A stretch of 29,390 nt of DNA, from contig USCK01000005.1 of the NCBI GenBank assembly GCA_900553205.1, positions 1 through 29,390 of the forward strand, written 5' to 3'. How positions within the stretch are numbered: position 1 is the stretch's first letter; each line of letters opens with the position of its first letter. This stretch comes from an uncultured bacterium. GTDB taxonomy: Bacteria; Cyanobacteriota; Vampirovibrionia; Gastranaerophilales; Gastranaerophilaceae. Positions 22,688-29,390 of this stretch are shown here, one piece after another. The translations under genes and the position numbers were made by a program. The notes below the pieces were generated by a model. That model saw nothing but the letters and a program-made list of their open reading frames with translations. It was not told the origin of the DNA and did not search any database.

Positions 22688-23308
22688 ATGAGAGGATACA
22701 CATTTGAATTAATAACAGGACCTATGAGCTGTGGTAAGACAGAGGAGTTGTTGCGTCGTATTCGTAGATGTGTTATTGCAAAACAAAAGATAAAAGTATT
22801 CTCTCCGAAAATAGATACTCGTTCAAACGGAGATTATATCGAATCAAGAAACGGGTTATGGACAGATGCCATAAAGGTTGAACATTCAATACAGATTATG
22901 CAGAATGTAAAACCTGATGATGAAGTTATTGCAATAGATGAACTTCAATTCTTTGATTCAAACATCGTAAAAGTTATATCAACCTTGATGAAGGAAGGCA
23001 AAAAGGTTATAGGTACAGGTTTGGAACTTGATTTTAAATCTGAACCGTTTGGCTCTATGCCTCAACTTATGTGTATCGCAACAAGAGTTGATAAATTAGA
23101 AGCTGTATGTATGAAGTGTGGCTCTGAGCATGCTTCAAGAACCCAGCGTTTAATTAACGGAGAACCTGCAGACAAAAGTTCGCCTCTTATCATGATTGGT
23201 GGAGATGAAACATACGAAGCTCGATGTGTTAAGTGTTACGAATTACCTGACAAAAATGCAGGAAAACCTCGTAACAATTTAAAAATCTTAAATTTTATTC
23301 ACAAGTAG
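22688..23308 (+). CDS. tdk: Thymidine kinase (type II)
   Basis: Thymidine kinase salvages thymidine to dTMP using ATP. The 206-residue protein has the P-loop GPMSCGKT (11-18), the DELQFF motif near 85-90, and the flexible substrate-lid region MIGGDETYEARC. A zinc ribbon is formed by CMKC near 143-146 and CVKC near 181-184. It is a complete single-domain tetrameric-type enzyme. It has its own promoter. It converges on a tiny minus-strand membrane peptide gene with one base between their stop codons. With deoC it gives the cell thymidine/deoxynucleoside salvage functions. Confidence 0.95.
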   Translation: MRGYTFELITGPMSCGKTEELLRRIRRCVIAKQKIKVFSPKIDTRSNGDYIESRNGLWTDAIKVEHSIQIMQNVKPDDEVIAIDELQFFDSNIVKVISTLMKEGKKVIGTGLELDFKSEPFGSMPQLMCIATRVDKLEAVCMKCGSEHASRTQRLINGEPADKSSPLIMIGGDETYEARCVKCYELPDKNAGKPRNNLKILNFIHK

Positions 23309-23309
23309 A

Positions 23310-23402
23310 TTAGCTGTGTTGAGTTTTCTTAGTTTCGATAATGCTAGGAAGCATAATAATTGAAACATAGAATACTAATGCGAAAAGTAATAAATCTACC
23401 AT
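23310..23402 (-). CDS. Tiny single-pass membrane peptide, 30 residues
   Basis: A 31-codon frame starts ATG at 23402 and encodes MVDLLLFALVFYVSIIMLPS followed by IIETKKTQHS. One hydrophobic helix (residues 3-22) is followed by a short polar tail. Its initiation signals are very good: AAGAGGTG sits seven bases before the ATG, and a perfect TATAAT lies upstream at about 23429-23434. The length resembles cyanobacterial small photosystem subunits and bacterial membrane regulators, but I cannot identify it. The stop is one base from the tdk stop on the other strand. A hairpin-prone segment (ATGC/GCAT) within it could instead point to an RNA element. Confidence 0.55.
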   Translation of the reverse strand: MVDLLLFALVFYVSIIMLPSIIETKKTQHS

Positions 23403-23428
23403 TTTTACACCTCTTAAAATCTATACAT

Positions 23429-23434
23429 TATATA
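23429..23434 (-). promoter_or_regulatory. Promoter -10 (TATAAT) for the tiny membrane peptide
   Basis: A perfect TATAAT on the minus strand lies about 30 bases before the ATG, with AAGAGGTG between them. No strong -35 box is visible. Confidence 0.55.
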
Positions 23435-23607
23435 AGTTCCACATTTTAGCAATTTTATAACATGTTTAACAAATATTGATACAAATTGAAATAGAGCCTT
23501 TTGTACACTTAATTTTGTGCAGGAGTTGTTTTTGTAGGCATTGTCTGACCCGAAGTATCTTTTGCAAGAAGTGAATAATAGTTAAGTGACTAAGTTATTA
23601 AGAATAT

Positions 23608-23760
23608 TGTCTGGCATTACGAGCGTAAACGAAGTAATCCAGAATGTTCTTATGTCATATTGAGCGTTAGCGAAATATCTCTAACAAGGTTTACATGAGA
23701 TTCTTCGCCTACGGCTCTGAATGACTTTTCGTCACCCTGAACTTGATTCCACTGTTGTCC
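23608..23760. repeat. Cluster of REP-like palindromic repeats
   Basis: The gene-free stretch of about 460 bases between the tiny peptide gene and metG holds three related units. Unit 1 (23610-23644) is a hairpin, TCTGG-C-ATTAC paired with GTAATCCAGA, around GAGCGTAAACGAA. Unit 2 (23654-23681) reads GTCATATTGAGCGTTAGCGA and continues to ATATCTC. Unit 3 (23697-23725) is its inverted partner, with GATTCTTCGCCTACGGCTC. Then CACCCTGAACTTGATTCCA looks like a truncated further unit. These strings are of the 'CATTxxGAGCGxxxCGAA' dispersed-repeat class seen in many bacteria. No ORF is apparent here. Confidence 0.7.
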
Positions 23761-23806
23761 CGAATAATTATAAGAGAAAATCTTGTAATATAGACTATGT
23801 TTGATT

Positions 23807-23839
23807 AAAGAACTAGGATTTTATTAATCCTAGTTCTTT
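23807..23839. terminator. Terminator after metG
   Basis: AAAGAACTAGGATT pairs with AATCCTAGTTCTTT in a perfect 14-bp stem around TTATT. It lies 25 bases after the metG stop on the minus strand. The T-tract is short (TTCTTT), but the stem is very stable. Confidence 0.75.
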
Positions 23840-23863
23840 GTAATGTAAGTCTTATAATACTGA

Positions 23864-25426
23864 TTAACCCTTTTTCTTAGATTTGTCAGCGAGTTCGCTA
23901 TCAAGCCTTAGGAATACAGGGTGGATATCAGCTTTGTCTATCAAATGACCAACTGCTATATTATCTGTTGTTATGGAATCCAATCTTGTTGTTATATCAT
24001 AAGATAACTGTTTAGCCATATCTTTTGCTATATTAGGACAATATGGATAAATAAGGCTTGCTACAACGCACATAATATCAAGAACAGAAGTAAGCACTTG
24101 ACCACATTTGTCCATTTCGCCATTCTTAGCTAATGCCCAAGGCTCTGAGTCTGTGATATATTTGTTTGCAGCATCAACAAGAGCCATTATTTTTAGTCCT
24201 GCTTCTTGAACTTCGTAATAATCAAAATGATGCATAACCTCTTTTACCGTAGTTTTTGCAAGTTCTGATAATTCAGATTCTGTCTTGAATTCTTGTTTTA
24301 CATCACCGTCAAAGTATTTAACAAGCATAGATAATGTTCTGTTTAACAAGTTGCCCATAGAGTTTGCAAGGTGTGCATTAACTTTTTCTTTGAAGTCCTC
24401 ATCTGAATAGTTGCCGTCTTTACCACATGGTGCAGCTGTTGACATATAATATCTGAACGCATCAGGTGTAGTCAATTCAAAGTTTTCTAAAACAGAGGTT
24501 GGTGAAATAACATTACCCAAAGATTTTGACATTTTAGTTTCGTCTATCGTAATCCAACCATGAGCCAAAATGTGTTCAGGTAACGGCAAATCAAGTGCCA
24601 TAAGTATTGCTAACCAATAAATACTATGGAATTTCAAAATATCTTTACCGATAACTTGAAGATTAGCAGGCCATAACTGTTTGAACTGTTCAGAAGAACC
24701 ATCAGGGTCATAGCCGATAGCTGTTATATAGTTAGAAAGAGCATCTATCCAAACATAGATAACTTGATCAGGATCATCTAAAACATCTATACCCCAAGTT
24801 ACATTTGATTTTGCTCTTGAAACGGAAATATCTTCAATGTTTTCTAACTGATTCAAAACTTCGTTTGCTCTGAATGCAGGAACAATAAAATCAGGGTTTT
24901 GTTTTATATGTTTGATAATCGCATCTTTGTATTTAGATAATTTGAAGAAATAATTTTCTTCTGAAACAACTTCAGGTTTTTTAAGGTGATCAGGGCAAAG
25001 TCCGTCTTCAGTCAAGTCTTTTTCGCTCAAGAAGGCTTCACAACCACTACAATACAAACCTGTATAAGAGTGTTTATAGATATCACCTTTTTCAACAAGT
25101 TTTTTGAATATTTTTTGTACAATTTTTTCGTGGTAATCATCTGTCGTTCTTACAAAATGATTGTATTCCATATCCAATGCTTTCCAAGCATCTATGAATT
25201 GTTGAGCATTGATATCACAAAGTTCTTTTGGTGTAATACCTCTTTCTGCTGCTGTTTTTTGGATTTTTATACCATGTTCATCAGTACCTGTTAAGAAGAA
25301 TGTATTATCACATCTTTGTGAGAAATGTCTGAAAATAACATCACTCAAAATCTTTTCATAAGCGTGCCCGATATGTGGTGCACCGTTCACATAGTCTATT
25401 GCTGTTGTTTCATAAAACTTGTCCAT
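23864..25426 (-). CDS. metG: Methionyl-tRNA synthetase
   Basis: MetG charges tRNA-Met with methionine. The 520-residue protein has the class I signature HIGH at 18-21, KMSKS at about 298-302, and a single zinc knuckle in the connective domain (CSGCEAF...LCPDH, near 125-147). This is the single-zinc-site type. A helical anticodon-binding domain occupies the C-terminal third. The protein ends without the extra tRNA-binding (Trbp111-like) domain found in longer forms. A TATAAT box lies 37 bases before the ATG, and AGAGGG is the ribosome binding site. The leader contains a 9-bp hairpin (TTGTTCTAT/ATAGAACAA). The transcript ends at the 14-bp stem terminator. Confidence 0.96.
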   Translation of the reverse strand: MDKFYETTAIDYVNGAPHIGHAYEKILSDVIFRHFSQRCDNTFFLTGTDEHGIKIQKTAAERGITPKELCDINAQQFIDAWKALDMEYNHFVRTTDDYHEKIVQKIFKKLVEKGDIYKHSYTGLYCSGCEAFLSEKDLTEDGLCPDHLKKPEVVSEENYFFKLSKYKDAIIKHIKQNPDFIVPAFRANEVLNQLENIEDISVSRAKSNVTWGIDVLDDPDQVIYVWIDALSNYITAIGYDPDGSSEQFKQLWPANLQVIGKDILKFHSIYWLAILMALDLPLPEHILAHGWITIDETKMSKSLGNVISPTSVLENFELTTPDAFRYYMSTAAPCGKDGNYSDEDFKEKVNAHLANSMGNLLNRTLSMLVKYFDGDVKQEFKTESELSELAKTTVKEVMHHFDYYEVQEAGLKIMALVDAANKYITDSEPWALAKNGEMDKCGQVLTSVLDIMCVVASLIYPYCPNIAKDMAKQLSYDITTRLDSITTDNIAVGHLIDKADIHPVFLRLDSELADKSKKKG

Positions 25427-25462
25427 ATTATTCCCTCTTGTTCTATTCGATTAGATAGAACA

Positions 25463-25468
25463 ATTATA
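25463..25468 (-). promoter_or_regulatory. metG promoter -10
   Basis: TATAAT on the minus strand overlaps the region just after the lytic transglycosylase stop. The leader folds into TTGTTCTAT-CTAATCGA-ATAGAACAA immediately before AGAGGG, so the hairpin may affect ribosome access. It is too short to be a T-box. Confidence 0.55.
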
Positions 25469-25479
25469 TCATGGACAAA

Positions 25480-26214
25480 TTATGCTTTGACTGCAAATTT
25501 CTTTTTTGGAGCAATAGTATTATAATGATTATTTACACTTCTAGTGTATCTTGTTGAAGTTATCCCTTTTCGTATCATTCTTTTAGCACCTGCTTCTCCG
25601 GCATTATACCCCATAAGAGCGTAGGTTACATTACCCTTGAAGGTATCAAGAGAATGTCTAAGTATTTTACAACCTAAATCGAGATTTTTATCAACATTGT
25701 ACAAATCGCCTTTATGATATTTTGCGTTGATTTGCATTAAACCACGACAATCAGCCTTTGAGTCCTTCGGTGTTTGAGCTTTCGGATTAAAACTTGATTC
25801 TTGTCGAATAACTGCCTTGACTAAATTTGGATCAAGTTTGTATTTGTTTGCGTATTTAATAATTTTTTTGTCGTATGCTTTTGAAAAACCTTTTGCATTA
25901 CCTACAGATTTAGCATAACCGTGTGTACTAAAATATTCTTCTGTTCTTGTATCAATATAATTATTTATTTCTTCTGATTGTTTAGATGATTGAGCCTGTA
26001 ATTTTGCTATTTCATTGTCAGAAGGTTTTATAAATTTACCTTCTGCAGAATAAACATTTCCTTCAAAAAGAAAGGTGTTATCTGAAATGGTCTGCTTGGC
26101 GACTTCGTATTTTTGAGTTTCATCAAGTCCTTCAATGCTTCCATTGTTGTTAGTATCACATTTTAAAGCAATAGCTTTAAAGATTCCATTTAAAGATTTT
26201 ATTTCAATTCCCAT
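25480..26214 (-). CDS. Lytic transglycosylase (SLT domain) with an EF-hand-like N-terminus
   Basis: The C-terminal 120 residues form a Slt/MltC-type lysozyme-like domain that should cleave peptidoglycan. The catalytic glutamate lies in IRQESSFNPKAQ near 139, followed by GLMQIN and YNAGEAG. The N-terminus has CDTNNNGSIEGLDE at 19-32, which fits a calcium EF-hand loop with ligands D20, N22, N24, E28 and D31. There is no signal peptide, which is odd for an enzyme that works on the cell wall, so another export route or delivery by a machine is implied. The 244-residue gene has AGGGGAT before its ATG. Its promoter region is nearly a copy of that of the upstream 693-residue gene. Confidence 0.85.
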   Translation of the reverse strand: MGIEIKSLNGIFKAIALKCDTNNNGSIEGLDETQKYEVAKQTISDNTFLFEGNVYSAEGKFIKPSDNEIAKLQAQSSKQSEEINNYIDTRTEEYFSTHGYAKSVGNAKGFSKAYDKKIIKYANKYKLDPNLVKAVIRQESSFNPKAQTPKDSKADCRGLMQINAKYHKGDLYNVDKNLDLGCKILRHSLDTFKGNVTYALMGYNAGEAGAKRMIRKGITSTRYTRSVNNHYNTIAPKKKFAVKA

Positions 26215-26224
26215 AATAATTAAT

Positions 26225-26284
26225 CCCCTATGTTTATATAAAGAATTTTTTATTACAAAAATTGCCTTATTGTAAAGAAATGTT
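26225..26284 (-). promoter_or_regulatory. Putative promoter of the shared GCAA/TTTATATA type (lytic transglycosylase)
   Basis: On the minus strand AACATTTCTTTACAA precedes GGCAATTTTT, and CTTTATATA begins 22 bases after the G of GCAA. The copy before the 693-residue gene has the same boxes and spacing, and 20 of its first 24 bases are identical. A separate TATAAT lies about 10 bases further upstream (plus 26290-26300). Confidence 0.55.
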
Positions 26285-26314
26285 ACTTTAAATTATAGTG
26301 GAGCAGTTTTCTAT

Positions 26315-28396
26315 CTAGTAGATTCCATTCAAAGTATCAAGAGCTTTTGCTTCTGCTTTGTCAGCTCTTGCGATAGCTTGAGCAACAATATTTTTATCAG
26401 CTTCATTTGTATTTATTATAGGTGCAGGAGCTTCTGTCGGAATATAGTTTCTATCAACTGTATCATAAGGACTTACTACCCCAGGAATACCACATTTATC
26501 GTCAGGTACATATTGAGGAGCTCGCATTACTTGTTTACCAAGTATAGCTTGTTTGATAAGGTTTTCGTCAGGTAAACTGTATATATCTAACGGTCTTGTG
26601 TTTGGATTTCCTTGAAAAGGTTGAGGAGAGTTTGGCTTTGAACTAGGAGATGCTGGGTTTAAAGGCATTTTAGGATTACTTTGTGGCTGAGTTGTAGTTT
26701 GTTGTTCATTTTTTTCAGCTTCTTTCCCTTCTTCTGTTTCTTCTGGTTCGTATGGTTTGCCAAATATTGCACTTGTTGCACTAGAGATTACTTTATCAAC
26801 AATTGGTGAGAATACCATCGCATATAGAGCAAATCTTAGAGGATAACCAACTGCGTTTTTACCAATTAATGGAAGGTATCGTTTTATATTTCTTCCAATA
26901 GCAGACATCTTTGCACCACCTTTAAGGCTTTCTGTTGCTTCTTGGAATGGTTTTGGATTTTCTAAAGCTATGCTTAAGAAGTGTCCAAGTTTTGACAATC
27001 CCTTAGTAATTTTACCTTGAGGTACTTTTACTTCTTTCAATTTGTTTACTGCATCAAGAGCAGTTTTGTATGCAGCTTCATCTTTAAACACTCCAGCTGC
27101 TACTTGTTTATTGAAGTTTTTAAGAGCAACTCTGTATCTGCTAACTTGCATTTTGCTTAGTCCAGTATTTGCTAAGCCGTTAACACCATGCATAATGCTA
27201 ACTGCTAATGGCATAGATGCAATCCAAGAAACGGCTTCAACTCCACCAGCTACTGCAGTGCCTACTTTTTGTTCTTTAGGTGCTTTAATTGCGTTACAAA
27301 TAGCTGTACCAAGTCCAAAGGCTACCATTATTGAACCAATTTTACCACCATTGAATGTTAAACCTCTCATAAAGAGTTTAGAACTCTTTGCTAGAGCTTT
27401 ACCTAGTTTTGTAGTATGGTTAAATTCTGTAGATAATTTATTATAACTCATTGAAAGGTTTGTTGAACGCTTTGTAAACATTGTTAAAATTTTAGGTGGA
27501 TATAGAGTTATTTGGGTAAATGGAATTGTTATCCCACGTCCGTAGAAGGCTTTTGCCGTCTTACCACCACGTCTGCAAGCTTCTCTAATAATGTTTATAT
27601 TTTTACCAGAATTCTCAAGAACTTTTTCATAATTGTCAGGATTAAGTCCTAAATGTTTGATTTTCATTTCTTTAAGTGTTTCTGCGATTTTCTGCTCGTC
27701 CTTACCTAAAGTATCAATGAAATTAGGAGCTGCTCCGATTCTATTGAATTGAAGTTCTTGTATTGCACGTTTTTTGTTTTTTATTTGACCAAATATATTT
27801 GTACCATATTTAGCTTTTAATGCTTTTATTTCATCTTTTGTTGCCTCAGCCTCTTTTAGACTTCTAGGAAGTTCGTCAAGATAAGTTTTAATCGTTCTTG
27901 TTGCTTCATCTAGGTCTTCTGCTGTCTGAGTTTTCATAAACCCTTTAACCATTTCGTTTTCAGGTTTTGTGGCAGTATTAAACATTGCATATAGTATTGG
28001 TTTACTATTAATATAGTTTTTTATAGATGAGTTAAACGAACCAAAATGAGCCATTAAAGAGGTATAGGCTTTACTTTTTCCTATTTTTGGTGCTATTTTA
28101 TCACCAAAATTACCCATTCTGCCAACAATGGTTTTGTTATAATCATCATTTGTACAAAGTTTGTTGTACATATCAGTAGTTTTATTTAATCCCAGCCAAG
28201 TTAAAAACATTACTAATGGTGTAGATGGTCCTTTTTTTTCTTCTGGTTTGTTAAAAGTATCAGTTTGAGGTGTCGTATCAACAGCTTGTCCCCCTTGTAC
28301 AATTTGTGCTTGAGGGTTTGCTTGATGAGCAATATTCGGTTGAATATTGCTTTGTTGATATTGATTAATTTGATTGTTTATCAAATTTCCCGACAT
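26315..28396 (-). CDS. Large hypothetical membrane-associated protein, 693 residues
   Basis: I do not recognise this protein. The first 55 residues are Gln/Asn/Pro-rich and probably disordered, without a signal peptide. A helical, Lys-rich region follows (about 60-345), with a short hydrophobic segment near 61-73. Long hydrophobic stretches near 352-373 (GKIGSIMVAFGLGTAICNAI), 381-411 (GGVEAVSWIASMPLAVSIMH) and 514-540 (YPLRFALYAMVFSPIVDKVI) predict membrane contact or a glycine-zipper bundle. From 545 on it is a Glu/Gln/Pro-rich linker and a short conserved-looking tail. AAGGGAATATT precedes the ATG. It lies upstream of the lytic transglycosylase gene, and the two share promoter features. 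Confidence 0.75.
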   Translation of the reverse strand: MSGNLINNQINQYQQSNIQPNIAHQANPQAQIVQGGQAVDTTPQTDTFNKPEEKKGPSTPLVMFLTWLGLNKTTDMYNKLCTNDDYNKTIVGRMGNFGDKIAPKIGKSKAYTSLMAHFGSFNSSIKNYINSKPILYAMFNTATKPENEMVKGFMKTQTAEDLDEATRTIKTYLDELPRSLKEAEATKDEIKALKAKYGTNIFGQIKNKKRAIQELQFNRIGAAPNFIDTLGKDEQKIAETLKEMKIKHLGLNPDNYEKVLENSGKNINIIREACRRGGKTAKAFYGRGITIPFTQITLYPPKILTMFTKRSTNLSMSYNKLSTEFNHTTKLGKALAKSSKLFMRGLTFNGGKIGSIMVAFGLGTAICNAIKAPKEQKVGTAVAGGVEAVSWIASMPLAVSIMHGVNGLANTGLSKMQVSRYRVALKNFNKQVAAGVFKDEAAYKTALDAVNKLKEVKVPQGKITKGLSKLGHFLSIALENPKPFQEATESLKGGAKMSAIGRNIKRYLPLIGKNAVGYPLRFALYAMVFSPIVDKVISSATSAIFGKPYEPEETEEGKEAEKNEQQTTTQPQSNPKMPLNPASPSSKPNSPQPFQGNPNTRPLDIYSLPDENLIKQAILGKQVMRAPQYVPDDKCGIPGVVSPYDTVDRNYIPTEAPAPIINTNEADKNIVAQAIARADKAEAKALDTLNGIY

Positions 28397-28414
28397 AATA
28401 TTCCCTTAACTTAA

Positions 28415-28474
28415 CTTACTTATATATATAAAGGAATTTTGTTCGGAATTATTGCCTATTTGTTAAGAAATGTT
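28415..28474 (-). promoter_or_regulatory. Putative promoter of the shared GCAA/TTTATATA type (693-residue gene)
   Basis: On the minus strand AACATTTCTTAACAAATAGG leads into GCAAT, and CTTTATATATA starts 22 bases after the G of GCAA. Only about 35 bases separate this box from the ATG, and AAGGGAA is the ribosome binding site. Confidence 0.55.
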
Positions 28475-28485
28475 AAGGAAATTTA

Positions 28486-29001
28486 TTAATCTTCTGTCGT
28501 GGAAGTCTTTAACAGTTTGTTGATATCTGATTTCATAAGACTTCGTAAATCGCCTTTCAATTTGAAATATTCAGCGAATTTAGGGGTTGTTCTAATATTA
28601 AAAGAGCGTCCGTTTTTATCTTTGGTTCTAGATATCAAGCCTTTGTCCAGTAATTCTTGGACATGTTCATAAGCGTTTGAACGCAACTCTTTTAAGTATG
28701 CTTGACGGATTGGCTCTTTTAGAGCTATTACGGTCAAAGTCTTTAATACAGGTGGCTTTAGCTCTACAGGACAGAGCTTTTCAACGATATCCAAATGCTC
28801 CTCTTTGACTTGTAGGATATATCCGTCCTCGTCATCAATTTCTAAAGCTCCATCTCTCGATGCATAATCCATAATCAATTCAAGAAGTGCTTCCTCAATT
28901 TTTTCAGGCTCTTCTTCTAAAATTTCTGCAATATCTTTAATTTGAAGGACTTTGGCAGTCGTAAATAAAACTGCCTCAATCCTTGATTTCAACTGTTCCA
29001 T
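28486..29001 (-). CDS. scpB: Segregation and condensation protein B
   Basis: ScpB is a winged-helix dimer that joins SMC and ScpA to form the bacterial condensin, needed for chromosome compaction and segregation. The 171-residue length is typical. The N-terminal winged helix opens QLKSRIEAVLFTTAKVLQIK. The second winged helix has the conserved LTVIALKEPIRQAYLKELRS region, where most family members read 'LAIIAY-QPITR-EI--IRG'. GLISRTKDKNGR matches the family's G-I--GR--GRP turn. The start lies 26 bases inside the upstream gene, which I read as scpA, giving the common scpA-scpB order. Confidence 0.9.
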   Translation of the reverse strand: MEQLKSRIEAVLFTTAKVLQIKDIAEILEEEPEKIEEALLELIMDYASRDGALEIDDEDGYILQVKEEHLDIVEKLCPVELKPPVLKTLTVIALKEPIRQAYLKELRSNAYEHVQELLDKGLISRTKDKNGRSFNIRTTPKFAEYFKLKGDLRSLMKSDINKLLKTSTTED

Positions 29002-29390
29002 TTATACTATCCTTAATCATATCCACATTGTCCATAACAGAAGTTACTGAATCTTGTAGAACATTCTCTGTTATGGTCTTATCCGTTTCTGATATATGTT
29101 CTCTTTTTACAACATACAAGTCAGAATAAAATTCGTCTTGTTCCAAGTCATAATCACTCTCTGCAGTTAAAAACAAAAGAGAAATATATGCTGAAATTTT
29201 GTCCATACCTAAAAGTGTAAGTTCGTTTAATTCAATTTTATCTTGTCTGTTCAAAATATCTTCAAGGTTTGCTCTTAATCGCTCAACCCCTTTTTCGATA
29301 TATTCATCGTGAGCAAGATTAATGATATCTTCCGGTGACAAATTAGAATAATTCTTAACTCTACGTTTTGCTCTTTCGTGAGCATTTTTC
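28976..29390 (-). CDS. scpA: Segregation and condensation protein A, C-terminal part (runs off the window)
   Basis: The frame is open to the right edge, so the 5' end is missing; the TTG at 29341 is only an internal codon. About 138 residues are visible. ScpA is the kleisin that bridges SMC heads, and its C-terminal winged helix is expected here. I see the family layout: an RRVKNYSNLSPEDIINLAHD stretch, and then MDKISAYISLLFLTAESDYDLEQDEFYSDLYV, which matches the 'vvvtFLALLEL...QeelFgdI' end of ScpA. The match is divergent and the tail after it is unusually long and acidic. The 26-base overlap with scpB supports the call. Confidence 0.7.
   Translation of the reverse strand, partial: KNAHERAKRRVKNYSNLSPEDIINLAHDEYIEKGVERLRANLEDILNRQDKIELNELTLLGMDKISAYISLLFLTAESDYDLEQDEFYSDLYVVKREHISETDKTITENVLQDSVTSVMDNVDMIKDSINGTVEIKD

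Noticed and set aside
25427..25470. T-box riboswitch before metG
   Set aside because: The leader is only about 30 bases and has one short hairpin, with no T-box or specifier loop.

Overview
The window looks like a chromosomal segment from a low-GC relative of the cyanobacteria, most likely a gut Gastranaerophilales member (Melainabacteria / Vampirovibrionia). This is inferred from three things. The RNA polymerase beta' subunit is split into an rpoC1-type part (its 3' end is at 2-121) and an rpoC2-type part (158-4024), as in cyanobacteria. The DNA is strongly AT-rich. Several proteins have no homologue I can name, including one with a 'DTVSFGA' N-terminal motif. I could not run a database search, so the taxonomic call is inference.

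Layout. 1-4.1 kb: end of rpoC1, rpoC2 and a strong terminator. 4.1-4.35 kb: a gene-free stretch with a second hairpin and a probable small RNA ending in a perfect terminator. 4.36-9.3 kb (+): a parvulin, an M24 aminopeptidase and a SpoU-type RNA methylase in an overlapping operon, then an orphan gene, mnmE (possibly leaderless) and a class III Fic enzyme. 9.3-12.0 kb (-): mtaB and manC, overlapping by one base. 12.1-12.4 kb (+): an 80-residue orphan. 12.5-13.1 kb (-): a toxin-first toxin-antitoxin candidate. 13.2-14.0 kb (-): a Gly/Ser/Cys-tailed protein and a small membrane protein. 14.0-14.25 kb (-): a large-type SRP RNA with an Alu domain. 14.27-16.5 kb (-): a secreted TPR protein, fliW, csrA and a second TPR protein. 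16.6-18.5 kb (+): a frame-broken gene with nine exact-length 20-residue repeats. 18.5-20.3 kb (-): deoC and ychF. 20.5-23.3 kb (+): a small orphan, a PfkB kinase, a Cas4/RecB-like nuclease and tdk. 23.3-23.9 kb: a 30-residue membrane peptide gene (-) and a cluster of REP-like palindromes. 23.86-29.39 kb (-): scpA (partial), scpB, a 693-residue orphan membrane protein, an EF-hand/lytic transglycosylase protein and metG.

Most recognisable genes are housekeeping: transcription, tRNA modification and charging, nucleotide salvage, protein targeting and chromosome condensation. The lineage-specific material stands out from these. Four orphan or envelope-related genes (80 aa, 100 aa, the lytic transglycosylase and the 693 aa protein) share an upstream pattern: an ACAA-rich stretch, a (G/A)GCAA box and a TTTATATA box at nearly fixed spacing. 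This suggests a common regulator or an alternative sigma factor. CsrA and FliW, which partner in flagellin control in other bacteria, occur without any flagellar gene in the window. I see no CRISPR array, tRNA, rRNA, transposase or prophage.
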